The notes beneath the pieces were generated by a model, which made no database searches, was not told where the DNA came from, and worked only from the letters and a program-made list of their open reading frames with translations. Positions 52,910 through 61,907 of a stretch of DNA of 64,000 bases are shown here, in pieces (positions within the stretch are counted from its first letter, which is position 1; each line of letters starts with the position of its first letter). The DNA comes from Xanthobacteraceae bacterium 501b (lineage in GTDB: Bacteria; Pseudomonadota; Alphaproteobacteria; Rhizobiales; Xanthobacteraceae): assembly GCA_000378025.1 (NCBI GenBank), contig KB899087.1, positions 3,906,001 to 3,970,000 on the forward strand, read 5' to 3'. The translations under genes and the position numbers were made by a program.

Positions 52910-53498
52910 CCGTACCTCCTACGATGCGCAAATGGTTGGGTGTCTCCGCCGCCGGGCCGTCCTCCATGGCCCGCAGCGTGGCGCGGGCGCGCGACAGGCG
53001 GGACATCAGCGTGCCCGGCGGAATGCCCAGCGTGGCGGCGGCCTCGGCATAGCCGAGCCCCTCAATGGCGACGAGGTGCAAGGCCGCGCGCTGCTCCTCC
53101 GGCAGGGCCATGAAGGCGTCGCGTACCTGGGCGAGGCGCAGATGATGCTCCTGCGCCGGGGCGGCGCTGGTCTCGGCGAGGTCGACGCTGTCGGCCTCGC
53201 GGCGGGCCTCGGCGATACGCGAGCGGCGGCGGTCGATGAACACATTGTGCAGCACCGACAGCAGCCAGCCCCGCAACACAGAGCCTTGCTGCCCCGCGCC
53301 CTTCTGCGCCGAATCCCGCGCGCCCTTGCCGGGCGCCGCGCGGTCGGTGTCGAAGCTGCCGCGCCGCTCATAGGCGCGCACCAGCGCGTCATGCACCAGG
53401 TCCTCGGCCTCGATGTCGTCGCGCGTCAGCGAGCGCGCATAGCGCCGCATCACGCCGAGCTGGGCCGGCACGTCGAAGGAGGTCTCGTCGCGCTTCAT
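52893..53498 (-). CDS. ECF-family RNA polymerase sigma factor
   Basis: The 201-residue protein has sigma region 2 (RRYARSLTRDDIEAEDLVHDALVRAYERRGSF, then WLLSVLHNVFIDRRRS) and region 4 (LPEEQRAALHLVAIEGLGYAEAAATLGIPPGTLMSRLSRARATLR). Between the two halves of region 2 is an insertion of about 25 residues rich in Gly, Lys and Gln (AAPGKGARDSAQKGAGQQG), unusual for this group. It is followed by its anti-sigma factor, BI-1 and DUF2076 genes, its probable regulon core. Confidence 0.9.
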   Translation of the reverse strand: MKRDETSFDVPAQLGVMRRYARSLTRDDIEAEDLVHDALVRAYERRGSFDTDRAAPGKGARDSAQKGAGQQGSVLRGWLLSVLHNVFIDRRRSRIAEARREADSVDLAETSAAPAQEHHLRLAQVRDAFMALPEEQRAALHLVAIEGLGYAEAAATLGIPPGTLMSRLSRARATLRAMEDGPAAETPNHLRIVGGTDEPSR

Positions 53499-53698
53499 GT
53501 CCCGTATACGGAGCCGTGGCCGTCCTTCATCCCGGGCGTCGACGATTTTTTCGTCGCCGCCCTCTGCCATAGCGCAGCCTCGTGCCCTCCGCCGGTCACA
53601 AGGGCGCGCTTGCCCTGCGGGTTGGGCGCAGGCCAAATAGGCGCATCGGTAGAGGCGGCGGTCGTGGCGCCCGGCGCCGTCAGCAGGGGGTAGTGAGG

Positions 53699-54883
53699 GT
53701 GCAACAGGCGACAGGCGACGGCATCCTGCCCATATTGGCGGCGCAGGCGGACGAGCTGGCGGGATGGCGCCGCACCCTGCACGCCATGCCCGAGACGGCC
53801 TTCGAGGAGCACCGCACCTCGGCCTTCGTCGCCGAGAAGCTGGAGAGCTTCGGCCTGCCAGTGTATCGCGGGCTGGCCGGCACAGGGCTGGTGGCGACGC
53901 TGAAGGGCCGCCTCGGCGACGGCCCTGCGATCGGCCTGCGCGCCGACATGGACGCACTCGACATTCATGAGGCGACCAACCTGTCCTGGCGTTCCGACAC
54001 GCCGGGCAAGATGCACGCCTGCGGCCATGACGGGCACATGACCATGCTGCTGGCCGCCGCGCGCCATCTCAGCGAGAATCCCGATTTCAACGGCACGGTG
54101 CATTTCATCTTCCAGCCCGCCGAGGAGAATGAGGGCGGGGGCAAGGTAATGGTCGAGCAGGGCCTGTTCGACCTGTTCCCCATGCAGGGCGTCTATGGCC
54201 TGCATAACTGGCCGAACGCCCCCTTCGGCAGCTTTCTCGGCCGGCCCGGCGCCATGTTCGCCGCCTTCGACATCTTCGAGGTGAAGGTGATCGGGCGCGG
54301 CGCCCATGCCGCCATGCCGCAGCGTGGCATCGACCCGGTACTGACCGCGTCCCACATCGTCGCCCAGTTGCAGTCCATTGTCGCTCGTTCGGTGAACCCG
54401 CAGGAGGCGGCCGTCGTCACCGTCACCCAGATCCATGGCGGCGACACCTGGAACGTCATTCCCGACGAGGTGGTGCTGCGCGGCACGGTGCGCACCTTCA
54501 CCCCAGAGGTGCGCGACCTCGCCGAGGCGCGATTCCGCGCCATCGTCGAGGGCGTCTGCGCCGCGCAGGGCGCCCGGGCCGACATCCGCTATGAGCGCCG
54601 GTATCCCTCGCTGGTGAACCACGCGGCGGAATTCGGCCACGCGCTGGCGGCGGCCCGCGCCACGGTGGGCGAGGCGGTGGATGCGGATTTCGAGCGCATC
54701 ATGGCGGCGGAGGATTTCGCCTACATGCTGGAGGCGGTGCCCGGGGCCTATCTCTGCCTGGCCAGCGGCCCGGGGCCGAACCTGCACAATGCGGCTTACG
54801 ACTTCAACGACGCCCTGCTGCCGGTGGGGGCGAGCTACTGGGTGAACCTCGTGCAATCGCTGCTAGGGCCGGAGGCACCCTAG
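53699..54883 (+). CDS. M20-family amidohydrolase (hippurate/N-acyl-amino acid hydrolase)
   Basis: The 394-residue dinuclear metallohydrolase has RRTLHAMPETAFEEHRTSAF, GLRADMDALDI, KMHACGHDGHMTMLLAAA (metal ligands Cys, His, His), FQPAEENEGGGKVMVEQG and the C-terminal MAAEDFAYML. It removes acyl groups from N-acyl amino acids or related amides. Start is uncertain: GTG 53699 is used (GGGGG upstream), GTG 53693 is close. Its stop codon shares the CTAG with the opposing TauE gene. Confidence 0.9.
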   Translation: MQQATGDGILPILAAQADELAGWRRTLHAMPETAFEEHRTSAFVAEKLESFGLPVYRGLAGTGLVATLKGRLGDGPAIGLRADMDALDIHEATNLSWRSDTPGKMHACGHDGHMTMLLAAARHLSENPDFNGTVHFIFQPAEENEGGGKVMVEQGLFDLFPMQGVYGLHNWPNAPFGSFLGRPGAMFAAFDIFEVKVIGRGAHAAMPQRGIDPVLTASHIVAQLQSIVARSVNPQEAAVVTVTQIHGGDTWNVIPDEVVLRGTVRTFTPEVRDLAEARFRAIVEGVCAAQGARADIRYERRYPSLVNHAAEFGHALAAARATVGEAVDADFERIMAAEDFAYMLEAVPGAYLCLASGPGPNLHNAAYDFNDALLPVGASYWVNLVQSLLGPEAP

Positions 54884-55638
54884 CCGCCGATCAGCCCTAC
54901 CGCGCCGTCATAGGTGAGCTTCAGCGAGATGAGGAACAGCGCGCCCATCACCAGCTTGTAGAACAGCGCCTCGGGCAGGCGCCTGGTGAGCCAGACGCCG
55001 GCAAAGGTCGCCGCCACCGCCACCGGGATCAGCGCCGCCGTGACCGTGAGATTGGCCGGGTTGAGCTGGCCGAGCGCGGCATAGGGGATGAGCTTGATGG
55101 CGTTGATGGCGGCGAAGGCGAGAGTGGTGGTGCCGGCATAGACCATCTTCGGCAGGCGCTGCGGCACCACATACATCTGGTAGGGCGGTGCCCCGCCATG
55201 GCTGACGAAGCTGGTGAAGCCGGACACCGCGCCCCAGAATAGCCCGCGCGGCAGGTCGGCGGGCCGCGCCTCTCGCCCCGCCCCACCGAGCCAGCGGATG
55301 AGGCAGAAGGCGAGGCCGATGACGCCCACGATCAGCATCACCATCGCATCGGTGACGAGCGAGGCAGTGGCCCAGCCGATGCCGATGCCGAGCGTGGCGG
55401 CGGGGATGAGAATGGCGAGGTTGCGCCCGGAGAAGTCGCGCCGATAGGCCCAGACCCCGAACATGTCGCTGACGACATAGACCGGCAGCAGCAGGCCGGC
55501 GGCCACCACCGGCGACATGAACAGTGCCATGGTCGGCACGGCGAGCGAACCGATCATTGGCACGCCGCCCTTACTCATGCCGACAAAGAAGGCGGCAAGG
55601 CCTGCGGCGAGGGCGAAGCCGAGATCGGGCACGAACAT
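54880..55638 (-). CDS. TauE/SafE family sulfite exporter-type permease
   Basis: The 252-residue protein has about eight membrane helices in the TauE/SafE duplicated fold: FALAAGLAAFFVGMSKGGVPMIGSLAVP at the start and SGFTSFVSHGGAPPYQMYVVPQRL in the second half. It may export organic anions or sulfite. It is convergent with the M20 gene, sharing the CTAG tetramer as both stop codons. Start 55638 (MFVPDLGFA) removes an unlikely 38-codon upstream extension. Confidence 0.88.
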   Translation of the reverse strand: MFVPDLGFALAAGLAAFFVGMSKGGVPMIGSLAVPTMALFMSPVVAAGLLLPVYVVSDMFGVWAYRRDFSGRNLAILIPAATLGIGIGWATASLVTDAMVMLIVGVIGLAFCLIRWLGGAGREARPADLPRGLFWGAVSGFTSFVSHGGAPPYQMYVVPQRLPKMVYAGTTTLAFAAINAIKLIPYAALGQLNPANLTVTAALIPVAVAATFAGVWLTRRLPEALFYKLVMGALFLISLKLTYDGAVGLIGG

Positions 55639-55714
55639 GACGGCAGGAACCGGCGGAAGAGACGAAGGAGGAGGGCGCCGCCCTCCTCCGCAGTTCAGAA
55701 GCGATCGGGCGGTC

Positions 55715-56686
55715 TCAGGCCGCCTTGGCGCCGTCGATCCGCTTGGCGACAAGCGCGCGCAGCGAGTTGAGGTCGCGGACGAACTGGCGGATGCCCTCGG
55801 AGAGCTTTTCCGTTGCCATCTGGTCCTCGTTGAACGTGAAGCGGAAGCCGCGCTCGTCGAGATGCAGCCGCTCGGGCGCGCCCTCGGTGTTGGCGGGGTC
55901 GAGCTTGCGCTCCAGCGTGCCCTCGTCGGCGGCGAGCTGGTCGAGCAGTGAGGGGCCGATGGTCAGACGGTCGCAGCCGGCCAGCGCCTCGATCTCGCCG
56001 GTGTTGCGGAATGAGGCGCCCATGACCACGGTCGGTATGCCGTGCTTCTTGTAATAGGCGTAGATCTGCCGGACCGACACCACGCCGGGGTCGGTCTCGG
56101 GGGTGAACGGGCCTTCGCCCGCCTTCACGTGCCAGTCGAGAATGCGGCCGACGAAGGGCGAGATGAGGAAGGCACCGGCATCCGCCGCCGCCGCCGCCTG
56201 GGCGAGCGAGAACAGCAGGGTCAGGTTGCAGTCGATGCCTTCCTTCTGCAGAACCTCCGCCGCGCGGATGCCCTCCCAGGTGGAGGCGATCTTGATGAGG
56301 ATGCGGTCACGGCCGACGCCGCGCTCCTCATAGGCCTTGATGAAGGAGCGCGCCTTGGCCAGCGTCGCCTGCGTGTCGAAGGAGAGGTCGGCGTCCACCT
56401 CGGTGGAGACCCGGCCGGGGACGATCTTCGACAGTTCGGCGCCGAAGTTCAGCGCCAGCCGGTCGCAGGTCGCCGAGACGACGGCGTCCGAGGTGCCGCC
56501 CTGCTTGGTGCCCCAGGCAAGGGCCTCGTCGACGAGGGAGGAATAGGCGGACATTTCCGCCGCCTTGAGCAGAAGCGTGGGATTGGTCGTGCAGTCCTGC
56601 GGCTTCAGGCGGCGCACCGTCTCGATGTCGCCGGTGTCGGACACGACGACGGTCATGGTACGCAGTTGGTCGAGCTTGGAGGGCAT
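55715..56686 (-). CDS. tal: Transaldolase
   Basis: The 323-residue enzyme transfers dihydroxyacetone units in the pentose phosphate pathway. It has the [10 protein letters not shown] entry, the Schiff-base Lys in [14 protein letters not shown] (about residue 135) and the [11 protein letters not shown] block. It lies alone between TauE and the divergent CYTH-like gene; no tkt, zwf or gnd neighbour is present in the window. Confidence 0.95.
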   Translation of the reverse strand: MPSKLDQLRTMTVVVSDTGDIETVRRLKPQDCTTNPTLLLKAAEMSAYSSLVDEALAWGTKQGGTSDAVVSATCDRLALNFGAELSKIVPGRVSTEVDADLSFDTQATLAKARSFIKAYEERGVGRDRILIKIASTWEGIRAAEVLQKEGIDCNLTLLFSLAQAAAAADAGAFLISPFVGRILDWHVKAGEGPFTPETDPGVVSVRQIYAYYKKHGIPTVVMGASFRNTGEIEALAGCDRLTIGPSLLDQLAADEGTLERKLDPANTEGAPERLHLDERGFRFTFNEDQMATEKLSEGIRQFVRDLNSLRALVAKRIDGAKAA

Positions 56687-56902
56687 GGCGCTATCTCTCT
56701 TCTCGCGGGAAAGGACCCCCGTGGTCCTGTCCGCAGGCACGGAGCAACGGATCGGCTTCGTTGGACCACATTTGGGGCGCTGTCTTCAAGGTGCGCAATC
56801 GATGACGCGCATGTGACGTCTCCCCGAAGCGGCCTTGTCGCGGCGCCGCGAGAGGCGTAAATCTTTCAACCCGGCGTGCGGCTTGGGCCAGCGGGACCTT
56901 CC

Positions 56903-57745
56903 ATGGATGATATTCATTACCTCGAATACAAAATCCTGCTCCGCCCGGAGCGCTTCTTCGATCCGCACCAGTTCGAGGTCTACTGGCACAAGCTGGGCCT
57001 GATCGCGCCGGAGTTCAAGGTCGGGGTGACCACGAACAAGGACGGGTTCAAGCGCCAGGTGCGCGAGGTGCTGTTCTACGACACGCCCGATTACGACCTC
57101 TACCGCAACGCCTTCATTCTGCGCAAACGCACCTTCTACACCGATGGCTGGCCCGAGCCGGAGCATGAGCTGACCCTCAAGTTCCGCCATCCCGAGCTTG
57201 CCGTCGCGGCGGCGGTGGATGTCGTGCCCCATCTCAGCGGCCATGCCGACATCAAGTTCAAGGAAGAGCTGCTGCCGCTGAAGGACAGCCTCGGCGGCAT
57301 GCGCTCGCTCTACTCGCATAATTGCGTGCTGCTCAGCCCGGGCCTTGTGCTGAATGAGGGACTGGAGCGCATCACCTCCGTGTTCCCGGAACTGGCCGAG
57401 CACTGCCCTGCCGACAAGGCGGCGACCATCTCGCTGGTCAACAACCTGCCGGTGGAAGAGGTGCAGGTGAATGTCGGCTCGTTCGATTTCGGCCATGGGC
57501 TCACCGCCAAGGCGACCATCTCGGTCTGGCGCGACCGCGCCACCGAAAGCGCGATCATCGGCGAATTCGCCTTCCAGGCGAAGTTCGACCGCTACGACGC
57601 CCTGCACGCCAAGGCCCGCGAGCGCTCGGAGGCGTTTTTCAAGGCGGCGCAGACCCGGGCGCCCGAATGGGTGAAGCTCGGCGCCACCAAGACGGCGCTG
57701 GTCTATAATTTCGGCAAGCAGCTCGTGGCCAGCCACGAGGGCTGA
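56903..57745 (+). CDS. Conserved protein with CYTH-like features
   Basis: The 280-residue protein is not a named family I know. It starts MDDIHYLEYKILLRPERFF; residues 58-76 (LFYDTPDYDLYRNAFILRKR-type) and HELTLKFRHPE at 88-98 match the pattern of CYTH/triphosphate-tunnel proteins: an N-terminal E-x-K pair, a YDTPD-x-L turn and strands of alternating basic residues. The C-terminal half has EFAFQAKFDRYDAL and WVKLGATKTALVYNFG. Polyphosphate or nucleotide triphosphate hydrolysis is an inference. It is divergent from tal; the chromate genes follow on the same strand 34 bases later. Confidence 0.65.
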   Translation: MDDIHYLEYKILLRPERFFDPHQFEVYWHKLGLIAPEFKVGVTTNKDGFKRQVREVLFYDTPDYDLYRNAFILRKRTFYTDGWPEPEHELTLKFRHPELAVAAAVDVVPHLSGHADIKFKEELLPLKDSLGGMRSLYSHNCVLLSPGLVLNEGLERITSVFPELAEHCPADKAATISLVNNLPVEEVQVNVGSFDFGHGLTAKATISVWRDRATESAIIGEFAFQAKFDRYDALHAKARERSEAFFKAAQTRAPEWVKLGATKTALVYNFGKQLVASHEG

Positions 57746-57779
57746 CGCCGCCCCCTCGCATCTGGGAACCGCCCCCGCC

Positions 57780-58415
57780 ATGAGCCCTCCCCCCCCGCCT
57801 GTTCCGGGCGCGGCGCCTGCCGCCGAGGCGCCGTCCGCCTATGCGGTGCCGCAGGACGTGCGGCTGTGGGACATCTTCGTCACCTTCCTGTTCATCGGCG
57901 CCGTCAGCTTTGGCGGTGGCGTGGTGGCGTATTTGCGGGCCAGTCTGGTGCTGAAGAGGGGCTGGCTCGACGAGGAGCATTTCCTCTCGGCGCTGGAGAT
58001 CGCCCAGGCGCTGCCCGGCCTCAACGCCACCAATATGAGCATCATCGTCGGCGACCGGCTGCGCGGCGTGGCCGGGTCCATCGTCGCCTTCACCGGCATG
58101 ACGCTGCCGGGCGGCAGCATGGTGCTGGCGCTGGGCGTCGCCTATGCCGCCAACGCCCATAACCCCTATGTCAACGCCGCGCTGGTCGGGGTCGGGGCGG
58201 CGGCGGTGGGCATGCTCTCGGCGGTCACGCTGCAGATCGGCCACAAGCAGCTCGGCCAGATGCTGAACGTCGCCATCATCGCCGCGACCGTGCTGATGGT
58301 GAGCTTCCTGCACATTTCGCTGGTCTGGGTGCTGCTCACTGTCGGCCCGGTGGCGGTATTCCTGTTCCGGCCGCGCAAGGGCGATTCCGGCGAGGGCGAA
58401 GGGGAAGCCTCATGA
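57780..58415 (+). CDS. Chromate transporter, N-terminal half protein
   Basis: The 211-residue membrane protein is a short-chain ChrA unit, with IFVTFLFIGAVSFGGGVVAYL, LDEEHFLSALEIAQALPGLNATN (PGPN motif changed to PGLN) and about six helices. It overlaps the second half gene by four bases (ATGA). Together they would form one antiparallel pair equal to a long ChrA. Natural substrate may be chromate or sulfate-like anions. Confidence 0.88.
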   Translation: MSPPPPPVPGAAPAAEAPSAYAVPQDVRLWDIFVTFLFIGAVSFGGGVVAYLRASLVLKRGWLDEEHFLSALEIAQALPGLNATNMSIIVGDRLRGVAGSIVAFTGMTLPGGSMVLALGVAYAANAHNPYVNAALVGVGAAAVGMLSAVTLQIGHKQLGQMLNVAIIAATVLMVSFLHISLVWVLLTVGPVAVFLFRPRKGDSGEGEGEAS

Positions 58416-58963
58416 ACGAGAACCTGTCGGTCCTCGGCGTCTTCTCGCTGCTGTCGATCCTCGCGGTGGGCGGCGGCGCCGCCGTGCTGCCGGAAACCAA
58501 GGCGCTGGTGGTGGGCACCCATCACTGGCTGACCGACGACCAGTTCCGCGACATTTACGGCCTTGGCCAGGTGGTGCCCGGGCCGAACATGCTGATGGTC
58601 ATCGTCATCGGCTACCACGTCACCGGCTTTCTCGGGGCGCTGATGGCCTTTGTCGGCTTCTTCCTGCCGGCCGGGGCGATCTCCTGGGCCGCCTCGCGGG
58701 TGTGGGACCATTTCGAGGGCTCGCCCTGGCGCCGCTCGCTGCAGCAGGGACTGGCGCCGCTGGTGGTGGGGCTGATGGCGTCGGGCACCATTTCCATCGC
58801 CCGCACGGCGATCGATGGCCGGCTCACCATCATCATCGCCTTCGCCGTGTTCGCCGGGGTCTATTGCGTGAAGAAAATCAACCCAGCGCTGCTGGTGCTG
58901 GGCGGCGGGCTGGTGGGCCTCGCTCTGCTCAGCGGCACCGGCGCCGGCATGCCGCCGAACTGA
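58412..58963 (+). CDS. Chromate transporter, C-terminal half protein
   Basis: The 183-residue partner has LSILAVGGGAAVLPETK, WLTDDQFRDIYGLGQVVPGPNMLMVIVIGYHVTGFLGAL with the full PGPN motif, and about six helices. It is translationally coupled to the first half through the overlapping ATGA. A ChrB regulator gene, often next to such pairs, is absent here. Confidence 0.88.
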   Translation: MNENLSVLGVFSLLSILAVGGGAAVLPETKALVVGTHHWLTDDQFRDIYGLGQVVPGPNMLMVIVIGYHVTGFLGALMAFVGFFLPAGAISWAASRVWDHFEGSPWRRSLQQGLAPLVVGLMASGTISIARTAIDGRLTIIIAFAVFAGVYCVKKINPALLVLGGGLVGLALLSGTGAGMPPN

Positions 58964-59001
58964 TGTCGCCGCCCTGACGCCCCTGCCCTGAGTTGCGCCT
59001 T

Positions 59002-59697
59002 CTATCCCCGGCGCTCGGGCAGATAGGGGCTGATCGCATGGGCGAGGCCCGGCGCCGTCAGGCTCTGCAGCCACACCTTGCCGGGGCCTGAGAGCCGCAC
59101 CAGGAACAGCCCGTCGCCGCCGAACAGCGCGTTGCGTATGCCGCGCATTGTCGTCAGCTCGAAGGACACGCTCTCCTCGAACAGGCCGACATGGCCGGGA
59201 TGGACGAGCAGCTGCTGGCCGGCCTGCAGCTCATAGGTGACGAGCTCGCCGCTCAGCTCGATAAAGGCGCTGGCCCGGCCGGCGAGCTTCTGCAGAATGA
59301 AGCCCTCGCCGCCGAACACCGCCCCGCCCAGCGTCTGCTGGAAAGCGGTCGTCACCTCAATGCCGGGGCTGCCGCAGACGAAGCCGTGCCGATGGACGAG
59401 ATAGCCGCGCCCGGGCTCGATCTCGATTTCCACGAAGCTGCCGGGCAGCTTGGCGGCGAAGGCGACATTGCCGGGGCCGCGCTCGGCATGAAACTCGGTC
59501 ATGAACAGACCGCCGCCCGAGACCGCCCGGCTCATCAAACCGAGCAATCCGCCCGCCCCGCCCCCCGCGGTGGAGGTGGTGAGCGCGATGTCGCCGGACA
59601 TCCAGGACAGCTGGTCCGGTACGCCGACGATCCGGTCGCCGGCGTCGAGCTGAAGTTCGAGAACGGGGAGCGTGGTGCCGATGATCTTCGAGCGCAT
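59002..59697 (-). CDS. AIM24/TIGR00266-family protein
   Basis: The 231-residue protein is the all-beta AIM24 family (TIGR00266): VPDQLSWMSGDIALTTSTAGGGAGGLLGLMSRAVSGGGLFMTEF-type core and GLFEESVSFELTTMRGIRNALFGGDGLFLVRLSGPGKVWLQSL. The fungal relative is mitochondrial; bacterial members are of unknown function. It is divergent from the small Trp-rich exported protein. Confidence 0.88.
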   Translation of the reverse strand: MRSKIIGTTLPVLELQLDAGDRIVGVPDQLSWMSGDIALTTSTAGGGAGGLLGLMSRAVSGGGLFMTEFHAERGPGNVAFAAKLPGSFVEIEIEPGRGYLVHRHGFVCGSPGIEVTTAFQQTLGGAVFGGEGFILQKLAGRASAFIELSGELVTYELQAGQQLLVHPGHVGLFEESVSFELTTMRGIRNALFGGDGLFLVRLSGPGKVWLQSLTAPGLAHAISPYLPERRG

Positions 59698-59888
59698 GGA
59701 AGGTCTCCGGGATGAGTGCCGCGCGGCGCAGGGCGCGCGCGTCGACCTTAAGCGGCGCGCGGCGCGCTGTCGCCCGCCACCGCATTACCCGACGAAAATT
59801 TCCGCTGCCGCATGGGGTTACGGCTGGTGCGACGCAAGGCCCGTGTTATCTTGCCTCGTTATCGCCATCTTTCCCCTGGGAGTGCTTC

Positions 59889-60236
59889 ATGCGTTATCCC
59901 TTCCTCACGTCCGCTCTGGCGCAGCTGCGCCGCGCTGTCTTCGCCGTCGCTCTCGTCTTCGCGGCCTTTACCGCCGGCGGTCTCGGCTCGGCCGAAGCCG
60001 GCGTCGCCACGCCGGGCCTTGCCACGCCCGCCGCCGCCGCCGTGGACATCCTCGCCCCCGCGACCTCGCTCACCGAGACGGTGCGCTGGGTCTGCGGCCC
60101 GTTCCGCTGCTTCTGGCGGCCGAACTGGAACAATTGGTACGTGCCCCCTTATGCCCGCGGCTGGGGCCCGCCGCTGCGTCCGAACTGCTTCTGGCGTCGC
60201 GGCTGGGGTGGCGGCTGGGTGCATGTCTGCCCCTGA
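59889..60236 (+). CDS. Small Trp/Cys-rich exported protein
   Basis: The 115-residue product has a signal peptide (ALAQLRRAVFAVALVFAAFTAGGLGSAEA) and a short mature part rich in aromatic residues and Cys: VCGPFRCFWRPNWNNWYVPPYARGWGPP then CFWRRGWGGGWVHVCP. Four Cys suggest two disulfides. Short proteins of this composition are common in Bradyrhizobium-like genomes but unnamed. Start ATG 59889 has GGGAG six bases upstream and a strong terminator follows, so it is a single-gene transcript. Confidence 0.75.
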   Translation: MRYPFLTSALAQLRRAVFAVALVFAAFTAGGLGSAEAGVATPGLATPAAAAVDILAPATSLTETVRWVCGPFRCFWRPNWNNWYVPPYARGWGPPLRPNCFWRRGWGGGWVHVCP

Positions 60237-60295
60237 GGCGTCCGCGCGCGGATGAAATGGCCGCGCCAAACGCGAAAATGCCAATTGAGAAGAAG

Positions 60296-60320
60296 AAGGG
60301 CGCCTCTTGCGCCCTTTTTT
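60296..60320 (+). terminator. Intrinsic terminator after the small exported protein
   Basis: GGGCGC (60298-60303) and GCGCCC (60309-60314) with loop CTCTT are followed directly by six T residues. Confidence 0.92.
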
Positions 60321-60364
60321 ATTGACCCTTCCCGCCGTGCCACCCCCCTGCCGGGCGGCGGGAC

Positions 60365-61054
60365 ATGAGAGCTTCCATGACCGATGCCGGTTCCCGCCCG
60401 CTTCTCTTCGCCACCTTCGCCACTCTCGTCGCCGGCTTCGTCGATGCCGTCGGCTACGCCCATCTCGGTGGGCTCTTCCTCTCCTTCATGAGCGGCAACA
60501 GCACCCGGCTCGGCATCCAGCTGGCCCAGGGGCACTGGCCGCTGGCGCTGCTGACCGCCTCGGTCATTGCCAGCTTTGTCGCCGGCGCCTTCTTCGGCAC
60601 GCTGATCACCGACGCGGTGGGGGAGTGGAAGCTGGTCGCCGTTCTGGGCAGCGAGGTGGTGCTGTTCGCGCTGGCGGCGGGGGTGGCCGGCCTTGATGCC
60701 GGCCAGCTGACGCTGCTGCCGGTGGCGCTCGCCATGGGCATGCAGAACAGCGTGCATCAGGTCATCGCCGGGGCGGATATCGGCAAGAGCTTCGTCACCG
60801 GGGCGCTGTTCGGCCTCGGCCAGGCGCTGGCGCGCTGGGCTAAGGGGCGCGTCGGGCCGGTGGAGGCGCTCGCCTATGCCGGCTCATGGGCATCCTTCGT
60901 CGCCGGGGCCGGCATCGGCGCCCTGCTGCTGGCGGCAAGCGGGCTGGTGCCGGCGCTCGCGGCCGCGTGCCTGCTGCTGGCGGGCCTCACCGTCACCGCC
61001 TTCGCCTTCCAGGGCCATCTGGCGCATCCCTTCGGGCGGCAAGGTGGCGACTGA
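60365..61054 (+). CDS. DUF1275 (YoaK-type) membrane protein
   Basis: The 229-residue protein has six predicted membrane helices and the family blocks GFVDAVGYAHLGGLFLSFMSGNSTRLG and GMQNSVHQVIAGADIGKSFVTGALFGLGQALARWAKG. DUF1275 members are of unknown transport or membrane function. Starts at 60365 and 60377 are both possible. It is convergent with the DUF6101 gene. Confidence 0.88.
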   Translation: MRASMTDAGSRPLLFATFATLVAGFVDAVGYAHLGGLFLSFMSGNSTRLGIQLAQGHWPLALLTASVIASFVAGAFFGTLITDAVGEWKLVAVLGSEVVLFALAAGVAGLDAGQLTLLPVALAMGMQNSVHQVIAGADIGKSFVTGALFGLGQALARWAKGRVGPVEALAYAGSWASFVAGAGIGALLLAASGLVPALAAACLLLAGLTVTAFAFQGHLAHPFGRQGGD

Positions 61055-61093
61055 CGGGGGCGACCGACAGGCGGCGACCTAGGGGCCTCGGGT

Positions 61094-61699
61094 TTAGTCG
61101 CGCGCGCTCAGCTCGCGCTCGCCGCGATGCACGGTGAGTTCGCCCGGGCGGCCGGCGCCGCGTCGGCGATACACGCTCGGCCGGCGGTGCTTGAGCGCGC
61201 CACGGCGCGCCCGGCGCCCGCGCACCTCGCCAAGGGTGAGCCGGCCGATCATCGCATAGGCCGGCCGGTGGCACCCATCCGCCTGCGTCACCAGCATCGG
61301 CCGGCCGAGCGCCGCGCTCCAGCCCCGCCATTCCGCCACCACATCGTCGATATGGGGCGCGCTGTAGAGCGTGACCGACAGCGCCGGATCCTCATGCACC
61401 AGCACGATGGCGACGCCGTCATCGTCACCCTCCGGGTCGAGCAGCGCCACCGCGAGCCCGAGATAAGAGGTGAGCGGGCGCGCCGCCTTCATCGCCACCC
61501 CGGCCACGCGCCGGCGCAGGACCACCTCGTCGAGGCCGATCTCGATCTGGCGCCGGCTGTCATCAGCGCCGGCATCGGCGGCGTCGAACCGCAGCGGCCA
61601 GCCTTCCGGCCCGCTCGGCCGCGCCAGCGCCACATAGGGCCCGCCCGCCGCCGCCGACATTATCGGCCCCATCTGTGCTTCCATCTTCCGTTGACGCAT
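61094..61699 (-). CDS. DUF6101 family protein
   Basis: The 201-residue protein resembles a Hyphomicrobiales-specific family that I recall as DUF6101: RQIEIGLDEVVLRRRVAGVAMKAARPLTSYLGLAV, HEDPALSVTLYSAPHIDDVVAEWRGWSAALGRPMLV and the basic tail RRGALKHRRPSVYRRRG. No enzyme motif is seen; the Arg-rich end may bind nucleic acid. Start 61699 has GGGGAG upstream. Confidence 0.75.
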   Translation of the reverse strand: MRQRKMEAQMGPIMSAAAGGPYVALARPSGPEGWPLRFDAADAGADDSRRQIEIGLDEVVLRRRVAGVAMKAARPLTSYLGLAVALLDPEGDDDGVAIVLVHEDPALSVTLYSAPHIDDVVAEWRGWSAALGRPMLVTQADGCHRPAYAMIGRLTLGEVRGRRARRGALKHRRPSVYRRRGAGRPGELTVHRGERELSARD

Positions 61700-61907
61700 C
61701 ACGCAACTCCCCGCCGATCTTCTGGCTCTGTGGCCTCGGTCGTGGGGACACCCTAGTCGCGGGCGGTTGCCGGCCCGCTTAAGGGAGATGGTTGACGGTT
61801 TCTTCTCGGCGGGGAATGGCACCTATGCTTGATGAAAGCTTGTCGGAATGGCTCGCAATGCCGATATCGCGTTTGCATTCCTCACCTCTCCCGCGTACTC
61901 CCCGCCA

